A DNA stretch of 64,000 nt, taken from Reticulitermes speratus. Taxonomy: Eukaryota > Arthropoda > Insecta > Blattodea > Rhinotermitidae. The notes under the pieces were generated by a model. The model made no database searches. It was not told the origin of the DNA and worked only from the letters and a program-made list of their open reading frames with translations. The translations under genes and the position numbers were made by a program. The stretch covers positions 13,757,243 through 13,821,242 of the forward strand of contig JAJKFL010000013.1 of NCBI GenBank assembly GCA_021186555.1. The letters are read 5' to 3'. Positions within the stretch are counted from its first letter, which is position 1, and every line of letters begins with the position of its first letter. Of the stretch, positions 9,740 through 21,734 are shown one piece after another.

Positions 9740-11195
9740 AATGAAAGTTGCATAAATTATGGTATGTGTTTATCCCGTGAACGAAACACGCCTATGCACT
9801 TTTAGAGTTACGGTCGGTCCCATTCATTTGATATTTTGTGGGTGGCTGATTCTAATACAAGGTATAAACAGGTCTACGCCTCTCTCAAATGGCCCGTCGT
9901 CCTAGACCCTCGGTGATGTTTAATCAAAATTAGAAGAAAAAAAACACGCTGCAAAACTGCATTCCTGTTTGTAGGCGGTTGACAGTACCACAGAACACGG
10001 TGTTCGTACATATGCCGCTGATATTTCAACCGGTCCAACCCGGCGAAAAATAATTCTCGCTATGTATATACATTAAGAGAAGAGTAATACAGACCCTCAT
10101 ATTGAATTAGGAACGACAGACCGGGAAGCGCAGTGCATTATTAAGTTACAGCTGCAGAGCAGTTACCTCTACTTCTCACTACTCCCGAGAATCAAGCTTC
10201 AAATGTAATTTACTGTAGGTCAGGAGGTTAAAGTCCTCGCTATGTAACTGTTGATACAAGTCAGATCCTTCCATTAAATGGGCGACTGGCTGTTGCGTCT
10301 ACTGCTCCACGCCCCTTCTTTGGTTTAGCGACATCTCCTGCTCATGAGAAAAGCCTATCAAATTAATTATCTCCTACAGATGTTTGATATGTATTACCAG
10401 AAAATTTCAGAACTACGCAGAGAAATACTTTGAAATAATTACGTATAATTATTAACAAAACGCAAAACTCACTAGACGTCCACTTTTTGCTCTCCTATGT
10501 CACAAATTAAACGGTGGACAAAAAGCAGTCGGTTGGCAGGCAGAGAGAGTAGACAGACAGTTTAAATATATGCAACATTTGTTGCGGTCTGTTATGTACA
10601 GAACGTGCGATAATAAAATGGCGACCGCTATAAAATTTCTGTAACATATGATCCAGTGTAGTTACGACTAATGAAATACTGAATGGTATTAAATTACGTG
10701 GGAGAGACAGAAAGTATCCGGAAATATATATGTTTTTAAATTCTGTTGCGTTGGCTACACTGCTGTGAGGGCATATAGGAACTTGTGGCCAGGTAGACTA
10801 TGTGCTTCGGAAATAAGGATGATTATGTGGAAAAATGTTGCTACCGTACACACTGAAGTAATGCTGTATGTTTCAAAGCAATACAGTGCGGATACTTCTG
10901 ACTCACCCACGCATATTTGCGCTTTCAGAAGTTAAAATAATCTGTTCCTTATTCATTAGAAACTGTACAGTTCTTGAGGTTATGTCATTTGTCAAGCTAC
11001 TGGATAGCTGTAATACAAATAACACTTCCACAAAGAATTAAATTACATACCTCATAATTAGGCCTATATAAATATTCCACAGCCCTCTATAACTATATTA
11101 GAAGTACTCGGAAGAGGAGCCACATTCTGTTCCCAGAACTATTTAATAATAATTAAGTCGACCGAATTAACCACTCATACTTATGCTTTATAAGA
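9740..11195. other. No recognisable gene
   Basis: AT-rich single-copy-looking sequence. No motifs or repeat termini recognised. Confidence 0.45.
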
Positions 11196-11202
11196 GCCTG
11201 TA

Positions 11203-11412
11203 GTGGCCATGCCATGGCTCAGGCGGTTAGTCACCGGCCTCTCGCGTCGGAGGCTCGGGATCGATCCTAGACCCGTACATGTGGGGTTTGTAGTGGATAA
11301 AGTGGCACTGGGACGGATTTCTTCTCAGAGTACTTCGGTTTTCCCGTCAGTATCATTCCACCAATGCTCCATTACTCATACTTCATTCACCTACCACTGA
11401 CGCTATATAATT
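11203..11412 (+). mobile_element. SINE-1, tRNA-derived
   Basis: The tRNA-like head carries box A (TGGCTCAGGCGGTTAGTC) and box B (GGATCGATCCTA), then a unique body (AAAGTGGCACTGGGACGG, CTACCACTGACGCTATA). Copies at 34157 and 54680 share head and body. No target duplication recognised. Confidence 0.85.
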
Positions 11413-11414
11413 TT

Positions 11415-12000
11415 AGTGAACGACAGTGTCGTTGAATTAAACAAAATACACGGTGTAAATGGAAAGCAGAACTGGCACTGCATAGCGTCCAATATTCAGC
11501 AGCTTCTGGACGTGTTGTGGGCTGCATTGTTATAGCAGTGTCAGCCACACGGATCCTCACCTTCAGATGTACGTTGGGCATGCGACACCCTATTTGCGGC
11601 ATTTCAATCAGTGGAGCAACACCAGGTTCGAGGGTCCACTCCTGAATCATATTCGGGAGGACTCGGAGAATCTCGGCCCAGACACATGCTAAAGTACGAA
11701 CTACAATTTCCATGCTACTTCTCAATCACTCAATGGAAACGGTGGAACAATATTCGTACCTTAAAATAGGTCATAACCGCCCCTTTCCATACTCGAATTC
11801 TTTTCACCATTTGCAAGCATCTCACCATTCGACGCCCTGCAAACTGCAGCGGAATAAACATTGTTAAACACAGAACATCTAAGAATCATCTCAACCAGTG
11901 GCCGTAGGGCTACGGTCTGACATAAAAGGAAAGCGTCAGTTAATACGTAACAGACTATTGGGGGCAAAAGACTTTTCTCTTCACCAAAATATGCAGACTT
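11415..12000. other. Unclassified sequence, possible weak repeat
   Basis: An open frame of 112 codons on the minus strand (11387-11725) contains GCRMPNVHLKVRIRV. A similar phrase (CRVPSIHVKVCRG) appears on the minus strand near 51500, so this may be an old repeat. It starts inside SINE-1, so I do not call it a gene. Confidence 0.3.
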
Positions 12001-12002
12001 GC

Positions 12003-12170
12003 TCTGGGGCCCACCCAAACTTCTATTCAAGGGGTACCGGGATTGCTTGTAGGGGTAAAGGGCCCAAAGCGTGAAGTTAACCACTCAGCACCATGTAATG
12101 CTGAGATTAAGAATGAGTGGAGCCATACCTCTACTCCCCCTATATGGCTTCACGGCGTAGACAGGGAAAA
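12003..12170 (+). mobile_element. SINE-4, headless copy
   Basis: Body only: GGGGCCCACCCAAACTTCT, GGTACCGGGATTG, GGGGTAAAGGGCCCAAAGCG and then GAGTGGAGC...CCTCTACTCC. The tRNA-like head is missing, so it is 5'-truncated or eroded. The only SINE-4 copy here on the plus strand. Confidence 0.75.
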
Positions 12171-12497
12171 CTTTAATCTTTCGTACCCTTAAGCAAATTG
12201 TAACATTACGATGTCGTGACTTCCTCCTCGCTCGCTCCCTTTTTTCTCCACTTATAGGCCTACCTCTTCCCTTCTTTGCCTTCTCGTCACTTCTTTCCTC
12301 TGTTCTTAGACGCTTGCGTTATTTCTTTCTCTCCAACTTTCTTCCTTAAACACCATCATCATTTGTTGCTTCGTTTAATTCAACGCATCCTTCTTCAATT
12401 CTTTTTCCTTTCTTATTTTACTGTTTGTATCCTTCCTTCCATTCTGCGAAGTGACGACCCACAAGCTTATTAATGCTTCCCACGTGCCAAATCCTAA

Positions 12498-12773
12498 TTA
12501 CTCCATGTACTGTTGCACATTCAAGTTATAATCTGGATCGTACGCAGAGGACGGAACATTAACGGGAACCGGCTTGCAGGTGCTGCCAGCGATAATGTAA
12601 CGCCAAGTAATGGCTGCTTCTACCATAAACATCTTACAATCTCCTGGGGAGCAAAACACGACCGCCGAGATATAACGGAGTATACGATCCTTCACGGTCT
12701 GCAGAAACACTGTGTTTACTGACTCAACGTACATGTCAAGGGAAGAAAAAGTGAACTTGGTTGCATCATAATT
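12498..12773 (-). CDS. Possible terminal exon of an unidentified host gene
   Basis: A 92-codon frame including the stop, free of repeats I can recognise. On the minus strand it is preceded at 12774 by a strong acceptor: GCTTATTTGTTGCAG then AATTATGATGC, with pyrimidine-rich sequence ahead and phase 0. It reads NYDATKFTFSSLDMYVES, then ILRYISAVVFCSPGDCKM, ITWRYIIAGSTCKPVPV and ends LNVQQYME. The frame continues upstream to an ATG at 12842, so an intronless reading of 114 codons is also possible. The composition looks protein-like, with balanced hydrophobic and charged residues and three Cys, but I do not recognise the family. It could still be an old mobile-element exon. Confidence 0.35.
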   Translation of the reverse strand, partial: NYDATKFTFSSLDMYVESVNTVFLQTVKDRILRYISAVVFCSPGDCKMFMVEAAITWRYIIAGSTCKPVPVNVPSSAYDPDYNLNVQQYME

Positions 12774-12848
12774 CTGCAACAAATAAGCTTGGGTTAAACA
12801 CTGTGTGTGGGATTCACTGTCAAAAACGACAAAGAGATTCATATTTTA

Positions 12849-13112
12849 TACAAGGGGCGGTCATAAAGTAAGTTTACATAAAGTATGATATCGTAACTAA
12901 AGAACATACACCGACTGTGATTTGGGGAATTTGTTGTCATGCTAAATTTTGTCAGCCACAAATTTAAAGATGATCGCGGGGTGGGAATAACTTTGACATG
13001 GTGACTGTTAGCAGAGAACAAAGGCTTCTATCAAGAGGGATTGAGAAGATCGTCCCACGATGTGATAAAGGCCTCAAGTGCGGCGCGAACTATGCGGAGA
13101 AGTAGTGCGATA
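12849..13112 (+). pseudogene. Mariner/IS630-superfamily transposase C-terminal tail
   Basis: At 13024-13112 the plus frame reads SRGIEKIVPRCDKGLKCG then ANYAEK and stop. The pattern GIEKLVxRYDKCLxxGGxYVEK is the usual end of transposases in this superfamily. Upstream at 12849 a block GGGGCGGTCATAAAGTAAG looks like a terminal repeat, which would make this an internally deleted element, but the other end was not found. Only about 25 residues are recognisable. Confidence 0.55.
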
Positions 13113-13114
13113 GC

Positions 13115-13970
13115 AGTAGGCTTACAAATAGATCTGAACTGTTGTTATTAGAGGTCAAATGAAAATAAGAAGTCCAAAATATACGTATTTCAAACCTATC
13201 TTCTAACCCACTTCTTAGTATCCCAAGACATTCATCCGTTTACATCCAACTGTACGTTGCTTTGTTACGGTTATTCGTCGAGGGGGATAATTGTGGATAT
13301 TAATTGGGAAAAATATGGGAAGAAATGATCGTGACCGATTTGAAGATAACATCCGTGTACCTGCCTTGAGACACTAAGGAAGCCACGTAACAGTCAGAAG
13401 CAGGGTCAGGACATAGAAAATACTCGCTGCTCTGTCCCATTTACGTATGCAACCTGCTAAACAACCAAGACCACGACACAGGGATTTGCTGGAGAGATAA
13501 ATATCCGGACGTTGAAGGAAGTCTCATTATCCTAACTAATTGCACGAGATTTCTTGGGAAACTAAGTCTTTCAGTTAAGCAAGAAACTGCATCACTCAGG
13601 GTAAGGGCCGGTGGCCGGACTTCTGAAGCTATTCGCGTTCAATAAAAGGCGTTGTCTCAACACACAAAACCCCAGGATAAGCCCTGAATTTACGTTCTTC
13701 CCTTAGGGCGGCAGACCAAGTTTCATACCATGTAAACAACAAGTAAAGCTGCAGTATCGTATATTTTTACATTCAGTGCTTCTAATGCTTGTTCATTATT
13801 ATTTTAGTGGTGTAATATCTAAAATAACGTAACGTAAGACTGTAAAGTTCTATCTTTAAGGATTTTCTGTCCATAACCGATTTATACGGACGTTTAGTTG
13901 TTGACCCACAATTCAAGTTATGCCTTCCTACAAGCAAGAAACCTGACCAACACCATTATCGCTTTAAGGC
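13115..13970. other. No recognisable gene
   Basis: Nothing with motif or terminal-repeat structure recognised. Confidence 0.4.
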
Positions 13971-13974
13971 ACAA

Positions 13975-14185
13975 TGATTACTTTATGCACCACCGGGTTT
14001 AGCATCCATAAATTCTACACTGTGTCCACAGAGTGTATTTTGTAATTTGTATAGTTCTCAGAATAAGCAGAGATATTTCCCTATACAACATTGACTGTTT
14101 TTTTTTATAACTCAGACGGGGTGTTTTTACTGCGGGGTACGAACTGAATCTGTAATGTAATTCAGGTTAATTTTCATCTTTAAAG
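13975..14185 (+). repeat. R1 interspersed repeat
   Basis: Shares with the copy at 3640 the order CACCACCGGGTTTAGCAT, TTCTCAGAATAAGCAG, GATATTTCCCTATACA, AACTCAGACGGGGTGTTTT, GGTACGAACTGAAT and TAATTCAGGTTAA. Class unknown. Confidence 0.6.
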
Positions 14186-14189
14186 GGTT

Positions 14190-15170
14190 TAATGTTCTTT
14201 CGTGACCTGTAGTAGGACATCCGGCTGCTTGGAATCACACAGCACTACAACCTGCTTTGTTTTCCTGAACCCCGCGTTTGAATTTGCCAAGAGAAATAGG
14301 TCACAGTAGAGGGCTGGACAAACAAGGGCCTACGGTAGAATTTTCCACCAATCAGAGTTTCACGGGTTCTGGAAGCTGAATGAAGCGTACACTTCCCCCA
14401 AAGCTATTTATATTCCTGCCATTGCATTTGGTGTTCATCATGGAACTCGTACATGCTCTAGGCCATTTTAATGTTCATGCAGGATTCAGTGTTCTCTAGC
14501 GATGAGGAAGACTTCGATTGCTTTATCGACAGCAGCAGTGGTAATATGAACCTCAATTTTGAGTATCCACCTTTCTTAAACGGGTTCTGTTTTATTTTGC
14601 TTTTGTCACTGTTAACAAATTTAGGTTCTTGTGGATACAAACACAGTGAACACGAAATTATGACCGGTGAGAATATTACTCTGAAAAGAAACATATTTCA
14701 TTGTTTTCTGACCTAATAAAATGTAAAAATATTACAATCTTATCTAGAAAAAAAAATTTACCTTACATTTATTTAAGATCCAAATACGTTTCAAATAAAA
14801 GTTACACGCACAGTGAGATCTACAGCTTAATACGATGCTGTGATAATCGTTCAACTCTTTAGTGTCGTAAGTAGCGTTAAGAAATGCGATACATGCAGTT
14901 TGATTTTGAAACTCGTATACAGCTAAAGTGCATCCACATGGATTGGAGTCAAACTCTCAGAAAGGTTGCTGTTCAAAGGTGTTCAAAGACCACATTTCAA
15001 AAACTTTTTTCTTACAAGCTAAACCAGTATTTTAATACAGGACAACCCACCGTGTTTTTAACAATTACTTAATAAAATTACCTTACTGTTAACAAGATAC
15101 TGTTATACAATAAACACAGCGGCGTGTGATTATAGTTTCATTACGTTAAGATATGCCTATAACGTACTGG
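14190..15170. other. No recognisable gene
   Basis: Overlapping short frames on both strands around 14460-14715 are not accompanied by motifs, splice signals or homology that I can see. Confidence 0.4.
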
Positions 15171-15457
15171 TAGCTTGCCCGCGCTTTTCAAACGGTGGTA
15201 CGCGTACCACTGGTGGTATGCGGTCACCTGGTGGTAAGCGAAAAATTTAGGAATTTTTTTAATAACTGAAATTTAGAAACGTTAATTGCACTACTAAAAT
15301 TGTTTTAAATATGATGAAATGTAGAGAAAAACATTTATAAAGTGCATAGCAAGATAGTAGTATTTCATTGTTCGAATACATACAGAGACTCTCCTCTGTC
15401 GTCTAATCGCGTTAAATTACAAAAGTAGCAACTACGAAATTTGAGGTTTCCAGTGTT

Positions 15458-15514
15458 GATGTTTCGCTGGTTGGCAGGTTTCAAGACTTCAAACCTGCAT
15501 ACCAGCGAAACATC
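15458..15514. repeat. Short hairpin inside the hAT-like element
   Basis: GATGTTTCGCTGG...GCAGGTTT (15458-15481) pairs with AAACCTGC...CCAGCGAAACATC (15491-15514), a 24-bp stem with one or two mismatches and a 9-nt loop. Confidence 0.8.
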
Positions 15515-15561
15515 CCGGAAGACCAGTATCTTGAAAGTAGACATTGATATTTGCAGTAGCT

Positions 15562-15755
15562 CGTGGTACGCGTAAATGCTTTGTATTGCGATAGTGGTAC
15601 TTGTACATGGTTTGTATTGTGACAGTGGTACTTGTACATGGTTTGTATTGTGAGTGGTACTTGTACATGGTTTGTACTGTGACAGTGGTACATGTACAAG
15701 GTTTGTACTGTAACAGTGGTACTTGCAAATGGTTTGTACTGTGACAGTGGTACGT
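15562..15755. repeat. 31-bp minisatellite, about six units
   Basis: Units of the form GTGGTACTTGTACATGG then TTTGTATTGTGACA, 31 bp each, one with 29 bp. Units differ by a few substitutions. Each contains GTGGTAC, which is also next to the element's terminal repeat, so the array may have grown from subterminal sequence. Confidence 0.9.
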
Positions 15756-15825
15756 GAGAAAAAAAGAGTTTGAAAAACACTAAGCTAGACTACAACCAGG
15801 ATCTGAAGCATCTTTCTAATTCATT

Positions 15826-15960
15826 CATTCTGTAGTCTGTCTTAGACAGGTCCATAGCCTCTTCCAAAGCGAGTTCTCCATAGAGTGCGATCCAGTGCTT
15901 GCTCTTGCAATTTCCAGTACCCTCTCCTTTCCTTAAGGTCATCCAGTAGCTTATTTTTAA
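15826..15960 (-). mobile_element. LINE-A, 3' end fragment
   Basis: Matches the last 130 bp of LINE-A (TCATTCATTCTGTAGTCTGT through TCATCCAGTAGCTTA). The terminal hairpin has lost one base, leaving CTGTC-TTA-GACAG on the plus strand. The ATTC-type 3' tail is present. Confidence 0.85.
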
Positions 15961-17122
15961 TATGAACTTCAAACCCATTTGACAGTAGCCCACTTACATA
16001 GCTGGATTACTCACATTGTCGTTAAAAGCACAATATAAACTTGTTTCCAAATTCTGTGAGCGCAGCTTGTTTGAACGAAGGTAAAGTTTTCGACTTCAGT
16101 TTTTCAAAACCTGATTTAGTTCTTCGTTGCTCTAGGCAGTGATGCAGGCTCATCAGGGAAATCCAGAGGTTGTTTTGAAGTCGGAGAAAACCCCGTGGAA
16201 TCCGTGACTCAGAAGAAAGGGTCTGGATTACAAAAAATTAATGATGCAGGTAATGACGAAAGACCCGCACGTGCAGGGTCCACTGCTCCAGTTTTTGTGT
16301 CGCGTCTGTGCAGTGCGAAGGGGTTCCAGGCCGCCGCGTCCGTCTCACGCACTTAGGCTGGCCATTTACTACTATCGATTTCTCTGATGGATGGACGGCC
16401 CCTTGCTTCGTTTTAAGGCTTCGTCCATGACACCCTGCTTGTTTCACACAAAACGGATATGCCGTGAGAAAGGTTAATCATGAAACGTATTTTTTCTGCT
16501 CACCGTACGATCAGCCTAATAACTACTTCAGAAAGGTATCTGGGCCTGGGTTCGAGTCCTTACATGTTTGTTCGTCTCTTTCTCGACACAACGCCCAGAA
16601 GGTGCTGCGGTCACCCAGCTTCCTATACAATAAATACCGGAAGGTCATTACCCAGCACGGATCACTCAAATCCTCCTATAATGAGGTAAGTAATGCGTAT
16701 ACATGAAATTCCACACCATTGATATGCATTCATGCCGTGCTGTTACGCAGGGGAGTAGCCTATATTAACAATGCGATCCCTCCATTCAGCCTACGTTCGG
16801 TAGCACGTAACGAAAGAGGGACTACAACAGATGTTTTCAAACCGCATGTTGCAAAGTATACGCGTTTGTTCCGGCAATGCGGTGAAAATTATGATAAATA
16901 TAGAAGCCTAACTTTCCTTTTCAGCTAGCGGTATGATACCAGAAATAGGAAAGCACCGCACTGTTGAGCTAGCGTTTCGATGCTGGGGATAGGACATCAC
17001 ACTGTCAAGCTAGGGGCACAATACTACTCATGCCACCGGAAACTATCTTCCAATAATGATGATGTCTATTACTTAACACTGACCAATTTAGCATAATAAT
17101 GATTGTTAAAACTATCCTTAAG

Positions 17123-17397
17123 CCATCCCGGTGGCCGCGCGGTCAAAGGCGTGGGTCTGCGGCCGCTCGCTTGCTGGGATTGCGGGTTCGAATCCTGCCG
17201 GGTGCATGGATGTCTGTCTGTTGTGAATGTTGTGTCGTTTATGGTAGAGGTCTCTGCGACGGGCTGATCCCTCGTCCAGGGGGACTCATACCGAGTGTGT
17301 GTGTGTGTCATTGAGTGTAATCACGTGCAACAATAACCCTCTATACCTACAATAAGTAGGTAGAAGAGGTCAGACAAAGAAAGAAAGAAAGAAATTA
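17123..17397 (+). mobile_element. SINE-2, tRNA-derived
   Basis: tRNA-like head with GGTGGCCGCGCGGTCAAAGG (box A area) and GCGGGTTCGAATCCTGCCGG (box B), followed by a body with GAGGTCTCTGCGACGGGCTG and a (GT)n patch. The 3' end is a GAAA-rich tail (about 17375-17397). Confidence 0.88.
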
Positions 17398-17399
17398 TG

Positions 17400-18255
17400 C
17401 TTGAAAATAGCAATTCTTTATAAAACTTAAGCTATTTCCGGCAAACCAACAGAAAGGAAGAGAATGCGGCAATGGATTTCAGTGAGCCAGTCACTAACTT
17501 AATTATTTTATTAGGCCTAATTACTGTTTACCGATGAGTCGTCGGTCAGTTATTAAGTCACATAGTCTGTTAGTCTTGTCTATCTGCCTACCAGTCAGCC
17601 ATCAGTTGAGTCTTGTGCAATATAATGGTGGATGAAACGAAATGTCTGTCCAGTTCATACTGTTTAAATGTCACAGTAGTGCTGTCTCCGTTTCAATGGC
17701 ATTTGCTGCCATCAGTGTACAGTACTGAGTGATTCGACACACTGAATTTGCATTTGAAACTGGCAGCCACAATGATACGAAATGAAAACAGCACAAAGCC
17801 ATAAAATATTTCACAACCCTTTAAATGCCACAATTCTGTTTCCAATGTGTCTATCATCTACTTTTGATTGACTGATTACAGAATTATAGCAAAAATTTTT
17901 AAACAAACGTTCCATTCTCCTACACTATACGCTCCATCTGATGAGAATAGCAGAGAAATCCATCAAACACAATGCATCCGCTATCCGTCCTATTTTCAGT
18001 TTTAGGACGCTGAAACGAATTCGACAACAGGCCGGCCTAACTTTTATTTCAGTATATTAAGCCAGCATTTATCAGCTGGGGAGACTCAATGATCTGCTAG
18101 GTTGGACGTCAGGTATTGGCAAACACGGATTTACATACGTGACCAATATAAAACTAAAACGTATGTCATTATAAGAGTACGAATATGCTTCTTGGAAAAA
18201 CAAAAGTTGTGTTTTCATTATGGTGGAACTGACGTTTTTTATATTAATATTGGTT
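17400..18255. other. No recognisable gene
   Basis: Nothing recognised beyond short open frames. Confidence 0.4.
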
Positions 18256-18257
18256 GC

Positions 18258-18400
18258 AGAAATTTAGTCACCCGGGCGACTAAATTTTGTAGCGTGACGC
18301 CTAATATTTCTGGGTCCTTAGTATCGAATTCGCTTCATGTCACCCTTCTGGCGCCTAGAATTTCCAGGCGACTCCTAGGTTTTTGGAAAATTTGTACACC
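18258..18400 (+). repeat. R2 interspersed repeat
   Basis: CACCCGGGCGACTAAATTTT, GACGCCTAATATTTCT, then CTTCATGTCACCC, TGGCGCCTAGAATTTC and TAGGTTTTTGGAAAAT. Two pieces of the same repeat occur on the minus strand at 34525-34575 and 34066-34150. Class unknown. Confidence 0.5.
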
Positions 18401-18537
18401 CCTGTACTGAATGACCAGTGTGACGTAAGATGCAAAATGTTCAGAATTACTGCACTAAGCCACAGGAGTAGAAACATGATAATCGATTCGGCCCAGTTAA
18501 AATTAATTCTGAATCCGAGATCTGCGCTCTTGGGATT

Positions 18538-18605
18538 CTACGCTGAGTAAAATCCCAAAAGAGCGGAGGTCTCCTTTACATCGCGGCGGAAGCCTGAAAT
18601 CACAC
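18538..18605 (+). repeat. GAAACGTC element, distal fragment
   Basis: TACGCTGAGTAAAATCCCAA, AAGAGCGGAGGTCTC and GCGGCGGAAGCCTGAAATCA match the outer arm of the foldbacks at 25441 and 27215. The core part is missing. Confidence 0.55.
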
Positions 18606-18609
18606 AATT

Positions 18610-20585
18610 CTGAATGTGTGAAGATCTGCGAGATATGGAATTCCCACGGCGGTGACTGTGAAGATTAGCATTTATTTCCGTTACATGACACAGCGTCGCA
18701 CCCCACAAGACATATACTTCTGTAGACATTCGTAGAAACCCCTTGTGTTAGACTGATCATTTAATGTTGTTACGAATTTTACAGAATCTTCCCAGTCCGT
18801 CATGTACTGAACTCTATTGGCGATAAACAAGCCATTTGAGGAGTTACTGGTTTATCTGTCTATACATTACCAACTACAGTGGTTACATACCTCCGGCCGC
18901 CACTGGGAGGGACAAATAAGGAAACGACGAACCAATCAATCAAAGAATCCTAAGTTTCGAAAAAGGAAAAACGCAGCAGCTCAAATCGAAACACATTTGG
19001 AAGTTTTCATGATGTGGGAAAGTTTTCGTCGTCCATATGGTGAGGGTGAATGCAGGCACTCAGCAGATGATCGCCACTCCTCCTATAGCTGATCTCTTTT
19101 AACGCATTTACTCTGTCACAACTCGAGACAGCTGGAAAAGCCGACCGCAGTGTGGGAAATACTACTTTCAACTTTAGCCATTTTTTACGTCAACTGTACT
19201 TTCTGCTACTGAAAGAGCCGAAATGACGATGAGATGAGAGCAGGGATGTGGTCAGTACGGAGGATAAATGCGGAAGGTCCAACGAAAAACACTGTGCGAA
19301 ACTTCACCTACAACCTGGACAACTACAACCTGGATGTTGTTCATTTCGTGAATCGGTTATTTTGCGACAACACATCAACTTCCGGGTTTAATTAGTGTAG
19401 TATGCAGGATTACTGTGAGTGGAGTCCGTCGTTAATTTAGTACAGGAAAAGTAGAAAATTACAACTTATTCAGGAGTAACTGGAACCAGATACTTCCTAA
19501 ATTCTGATAAGAGGCACTATCGCTGTGATAATCTCTTCTGCACAACCTGGTTAACTACAGTGAAAATGCATTATGATCACAAATATACCCCATACAGAAC
19601 ATAATGAGATTAACAGACAAACTGGCTGCCTACAGTGAAATTACACTGTGTCGAAATGCGATGCCTGTTCCTGTTGTGCTTATTTACAGTTTATTTCACA
19701 ATTCTGCATAAATTGTTAAAGTTACACTAAAGTTTAAAATGACATGTGCGAGGATACTGAGTGATAAAACAGAACTGCTGTGGGGGAGGCAGTCTGAATT
19801 ATTAAGAAATCTTAACTCTTTTAAACAGCTTAGCTCATTCAAAATTTTGCCATTTTAAAAATTCGAATCGCAAGTCAATGAACTCAAATGTCATCTGGGT
19901 TAAAAATATAATTCGGGTGAAGAAGTTTAGGAAAATAATTCGTGGTTATAAAACCAAAGGAATTAAGAAACAAAGAATTCCAAAAATCCCAAATTACCAA
20001 CAGTTTAAGCTGACGTTAATATATCACAAATTAGTTTCTCGGTAAGGGCTATGTTATATACAGTTCATTTTTCTGTCATTTTAATACGATGTGCTCTTTT
20101 GTAGCTTGGTACGGGATTTATATAACACAGGGGTCGTAATAAGCGACATGAACGAGATTGAAATTAGGCAACTTCTAGGGAAGACATTGCTTACCAACTT
20201 AGTGCATGTCCATTGAGAGATTCGTTTGCTTTGTGCATTAGGTGTAATGGATGATTGAAATCGGAAGCACAGTACTGTACATTTTCTGCAATGCCCGTTC
20301 ATCTGACGCTCCAAACAATTACTATATTTAACAATCAACAACAATCCAATTAAATATAATGTTTATTTTGCGATTCACTAATCGCAGCAATTACAAATAT
20401 TGCACTGCTGCTACCTGGCGTGTAATCAAGAAATCACCTCAATCAGTTCACCTCATCCAATTCATTTACACTTCACAAACCCAGAGCCAACAGAACTTGA
20501 CGACTTTCAGATCGCTGTTTTGATGAATCGGCTTAAATGCAAGCAAAATACAATGCCATTCAGTATATGCTACTTATTTCTTAGA
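18610..20585. other. No recognisable gene
   Basis: About 2 kb with no motif, terminal repeat or SINE head that I can identify. Confidence 0.4.
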
Positions 20586-20589
20586 AGTT

Positions 20590-21005
20590 AGATCTCGTAA
20601 GTAGTCTGTCTGGCATGCAACACATTCCTGTAATCGTGATCGAAAATTAACCATAACTGTTCGCATAAGACGCTTATCAATGGGTCTTGAGTTCATCCCT
20701 GATCTGCTCTTTCAGCTCTCCAAGTGTGGGAGTTTGTTCGCGTACACTTTAGTTTTAAGGTGTCCCCAAACCAAAGCAGTCGCGGCGCAGAAAAGTTAGG
20801 AGACCTGGCTGCCCAAGCGACGTCACCAAAACGTGGAACGATGCATCCACTGATTCACCTGCTGTGTGTGCTGTGTCACCTTCATGCTGAAAGCACAGCC
20901 CGATGTTCACGTCGTCAGCACCCGCTTCTAATATCTCTAGCATTGCTCGATATCGCGATGAGATTACGGTCACTATGCAGTTGACTGCATTGCATGCCAT
21001 GGAAA
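20590..21005 (-). pseudogene. Mariner/IS630-superfamily DDE transposase relic
   Basis: Minus strand, reading across frames. SSRYRAMLEI, then CFQHEGDTAHTAGESVDASF (from the WFQQDGATAHTA block bearing a catalytic Asp). One frame over, RFGDVAWAARSPNFSAP follows, from the block with the last catalytic position. Then FGDTLK, KVYANK and, further on, NFRSRLQECV. Family order and spacing are right, but frameshifts divide it and the catalytic Asp of FQQDG is now Glu-Gly. Dead copy. Terminal repeats not seen. Confidence 0.8.
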
Positions 21006-21009
21006 CCAC

Positions 21010-21730
21010 TTACAAGATGCAATTTGTAACAAATAAAAGCATATATTACATGGAATTTTAGTACTGTTTCTCCGCAATTTTTGTGGCCCTTACATTCAAC
21101 TTGATTCGTAACAACAGCGATCTGAAAATTGTCACATTCTACTGGCGCACTCTGTACAACTCAGGTTGCCCAAATACTGTAAGAAATGTCAGAGGCGGAT
21201 TTTCACAGTAGGCATTTGTTTTCGGTATTTTTTTTTTGTGCAAATAATTACGATATCCAATTTATTACAAACACGTGTTAACACTACGTAATTCGGCTCT
21301 GAGTACATGAACACCTCGATTTACGACCTTCAAGCATTGAAATTTCGTATCTAGCACCACAATTAATTTTCGCTACAAAGACGTCATATACCAACTGGCG
21401 TCGGACAGCATCACTAAATATTACAACTTCATTTTCTGTTTTTTTTTTGTTTCTTTCATGCAGTATGTTTGTTTTAATTAGTGTCGGTAGTTTCAAATTA
21501 ATTGCTGTCCGTTATAATAAATAAATAAAGAGGCCTGCACACGCACACGTGAACCGTACATTTGCCTTCACTTCCCATTATTTACACCATGTATACCTAT
21601 ACGTTTTACCACGTCACAGTAATTCTAAGTTATTAACATAAAATACATAGCAAATGAACACCTTTCAATGATTCTTCTTCAATTCAGAATCTTTTGCTCT
21701 TCCGTCGCCTACCTATACAAGCAAGAAATT
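21010..21730. other. No recognisable gene
   Basis: No coding or repeat signal recognised. Confidence 0.4.
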
Positions 21731-21734
21731 CAAA

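Larger units (their letters stand above)
15178..15783. mobile_element. hAT-like element with internal minisatellite
   Basis: Left end GCGCTTTTCAAACGGTGGTA. The right end reversed reads AGTGTTTTTCAAACTC. CAGTGTTTTTCAAAC-type ends followed by GGTACG are typical of hAT elements. Possible degenerate 8-bp target duplication AGCTTGCC/AGCTAGAC (6 of 8). The inside has no transposase frame but holds a hairpin (15458-15514) and a tandem array (15562-15755). Confidence 0.65.

Noticed and set aside
9421..9805. Overlapping plus-strand frames of about 105 codons
   Set aside because: They are produced by the tandem GAAACGTC units and read the same repeat twice in different frames.
11387..11725. 112-codon minus-strand frame
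   Set aside because: Begins inside SINE-1 and shares only a short phrase with 51500; no evidence that it is a gene.
15562..15755. Regular repeat that could suggest a CRISPR array
   Set aside because: Units are head-to-tail with no unique spacers, in eukaryotic DNA.
15481..15780. 99-codon minus-strand frame rich in YHCHSTNHVQVP-like repeats
   Set aside because: It is the translation of the 31-bp minisatellite, not a repeat protein.
16500..16690. Possible SINE head with GGGTTCGAGTCC near 16550
   Set aside because: Box A is unclear and no second copy of the body was found in the window.
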